Source: Nitrospinota bacterium (GTDB lineage: Bacteria; Nitrospinota_A; UBA7883; JACRLM01). From it: DNA of 13,839 bases. The notes beneath the pieces are model-generated. The model did not search any database. It worked only from the letters and a program-made list of their open reading frames with translations, and had not been told where the DNA came from. Location of the stretch: contig JADGAO010000070.1 in NCBI GenBank assembly GCA_015231995.1, positions 1 through 13,839 of the forward strand, written 5' to 3'. Below, piece after piece: positions 13,822 to 13,839 of the stretch. The stretch's first letter is position 1; the number at the start of each line of letters is the position of its first letter. The position numbers and the translations under genes are program-made.

Positions 13822-13839
13822 CATTGTCATTCTGAGCGC
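13822..13839. repeat. Start of a further hairpin repeat copy cut by the window end
   Basis: cattgtcattctgagcgc at the very end matches the left end of the other copies. A sequence ending inside a multicopy element is the expected place for an assembly break. Confidence 0.7.

Larger units (their letters stand above)
13491..13839. other. 349 bp non-coding stretch upstream of ppdK with dispersed repeats
   Basis: No credible gene is present. The part next to ppdK (13491-13620) should contain its promoter, but I cannot pick a convincing -35/-10 pair on the minus strand. A fragment at 13621-13650 (tgtcatcgcgagcgaagcga and onward) and the hairpin repeats from 13709 to the end fill the rest. The window ends inside a repeat copy. 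Confidence 0.75.

Overview
The window is a 13.8 kb piece of a GC-rich, Gram-negative-type bacterial chromosome, most likely a contig from an uncultured genome. It holds part of a division and cell wall (dcw) cluster, and every recognisable gene is a bacterial housekeeping type. I cannot name the lineage from sequence alone. The dcw order, the proteobacterial-type DUF484-like gene and the hairpin repeats would fit a Desulfobacterota/Nitrospinota-like or other proteobacteria-related group, but that is a guess.

Layout. Positions 1-55 are an exact reverse-complement copy of an internal piece of ftsZ (4834-4888) and look like an assembly or amplification chimera. Next comes a tightly packed plus-strand run with overlapping or closely spaced genes: murB (5' truncated) - ddl - ftsQ - ftsA - ftsZ - a DUF484/GAF-like gene - a PLP-dependent fold-III decarboxylase. 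The decarboxylase resembles diaminopimelate decarboxylase but carries the signatures of the BtrK/PvsE/exosortase-associated subgroup. Its stop codon overlaps that of the opposing minus-strand run, which reads nfeD-like - qmcA/SPFH-like - ribD - ribE. After a 463 bp intergenic stretch full of palindromic repeats, a minus-strand ppdK (pyruvate phosphate dikinase) follows with an unusual Lys/Ala-rich C-terminal tail. The last 349 bp are non-coding, contain a second copy of the hairpin repeat and end inside a further copy.

How the genes work together. MurB and Ddl make peptidoglycan precursors (UDP-MurNAc and D-Ala-D-Ala). FtsQ, FtsA and FtsZ form and anchor the divisome. The decarboxylase could supply lysine, or could act on another substrate. 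RibD and RibE catalyse three steps of riboflavin synthesis. The NfeD and SPFH pair is a common membrane-microdomain module. PpdK interconverts pyruvate and PEP at the glycolysis/gluconeogenesis junction.

I see no phage, CRISPR, toxin-antitoxin, defence or secondary-metabolite system. The points worth a second look are the 55 bp inverted ftsZ copy, the ppdK tail, the subgroup of the decarboxylase, the DUF484-like gene directly after ftsZ, and the paired-change hairpin repeats.
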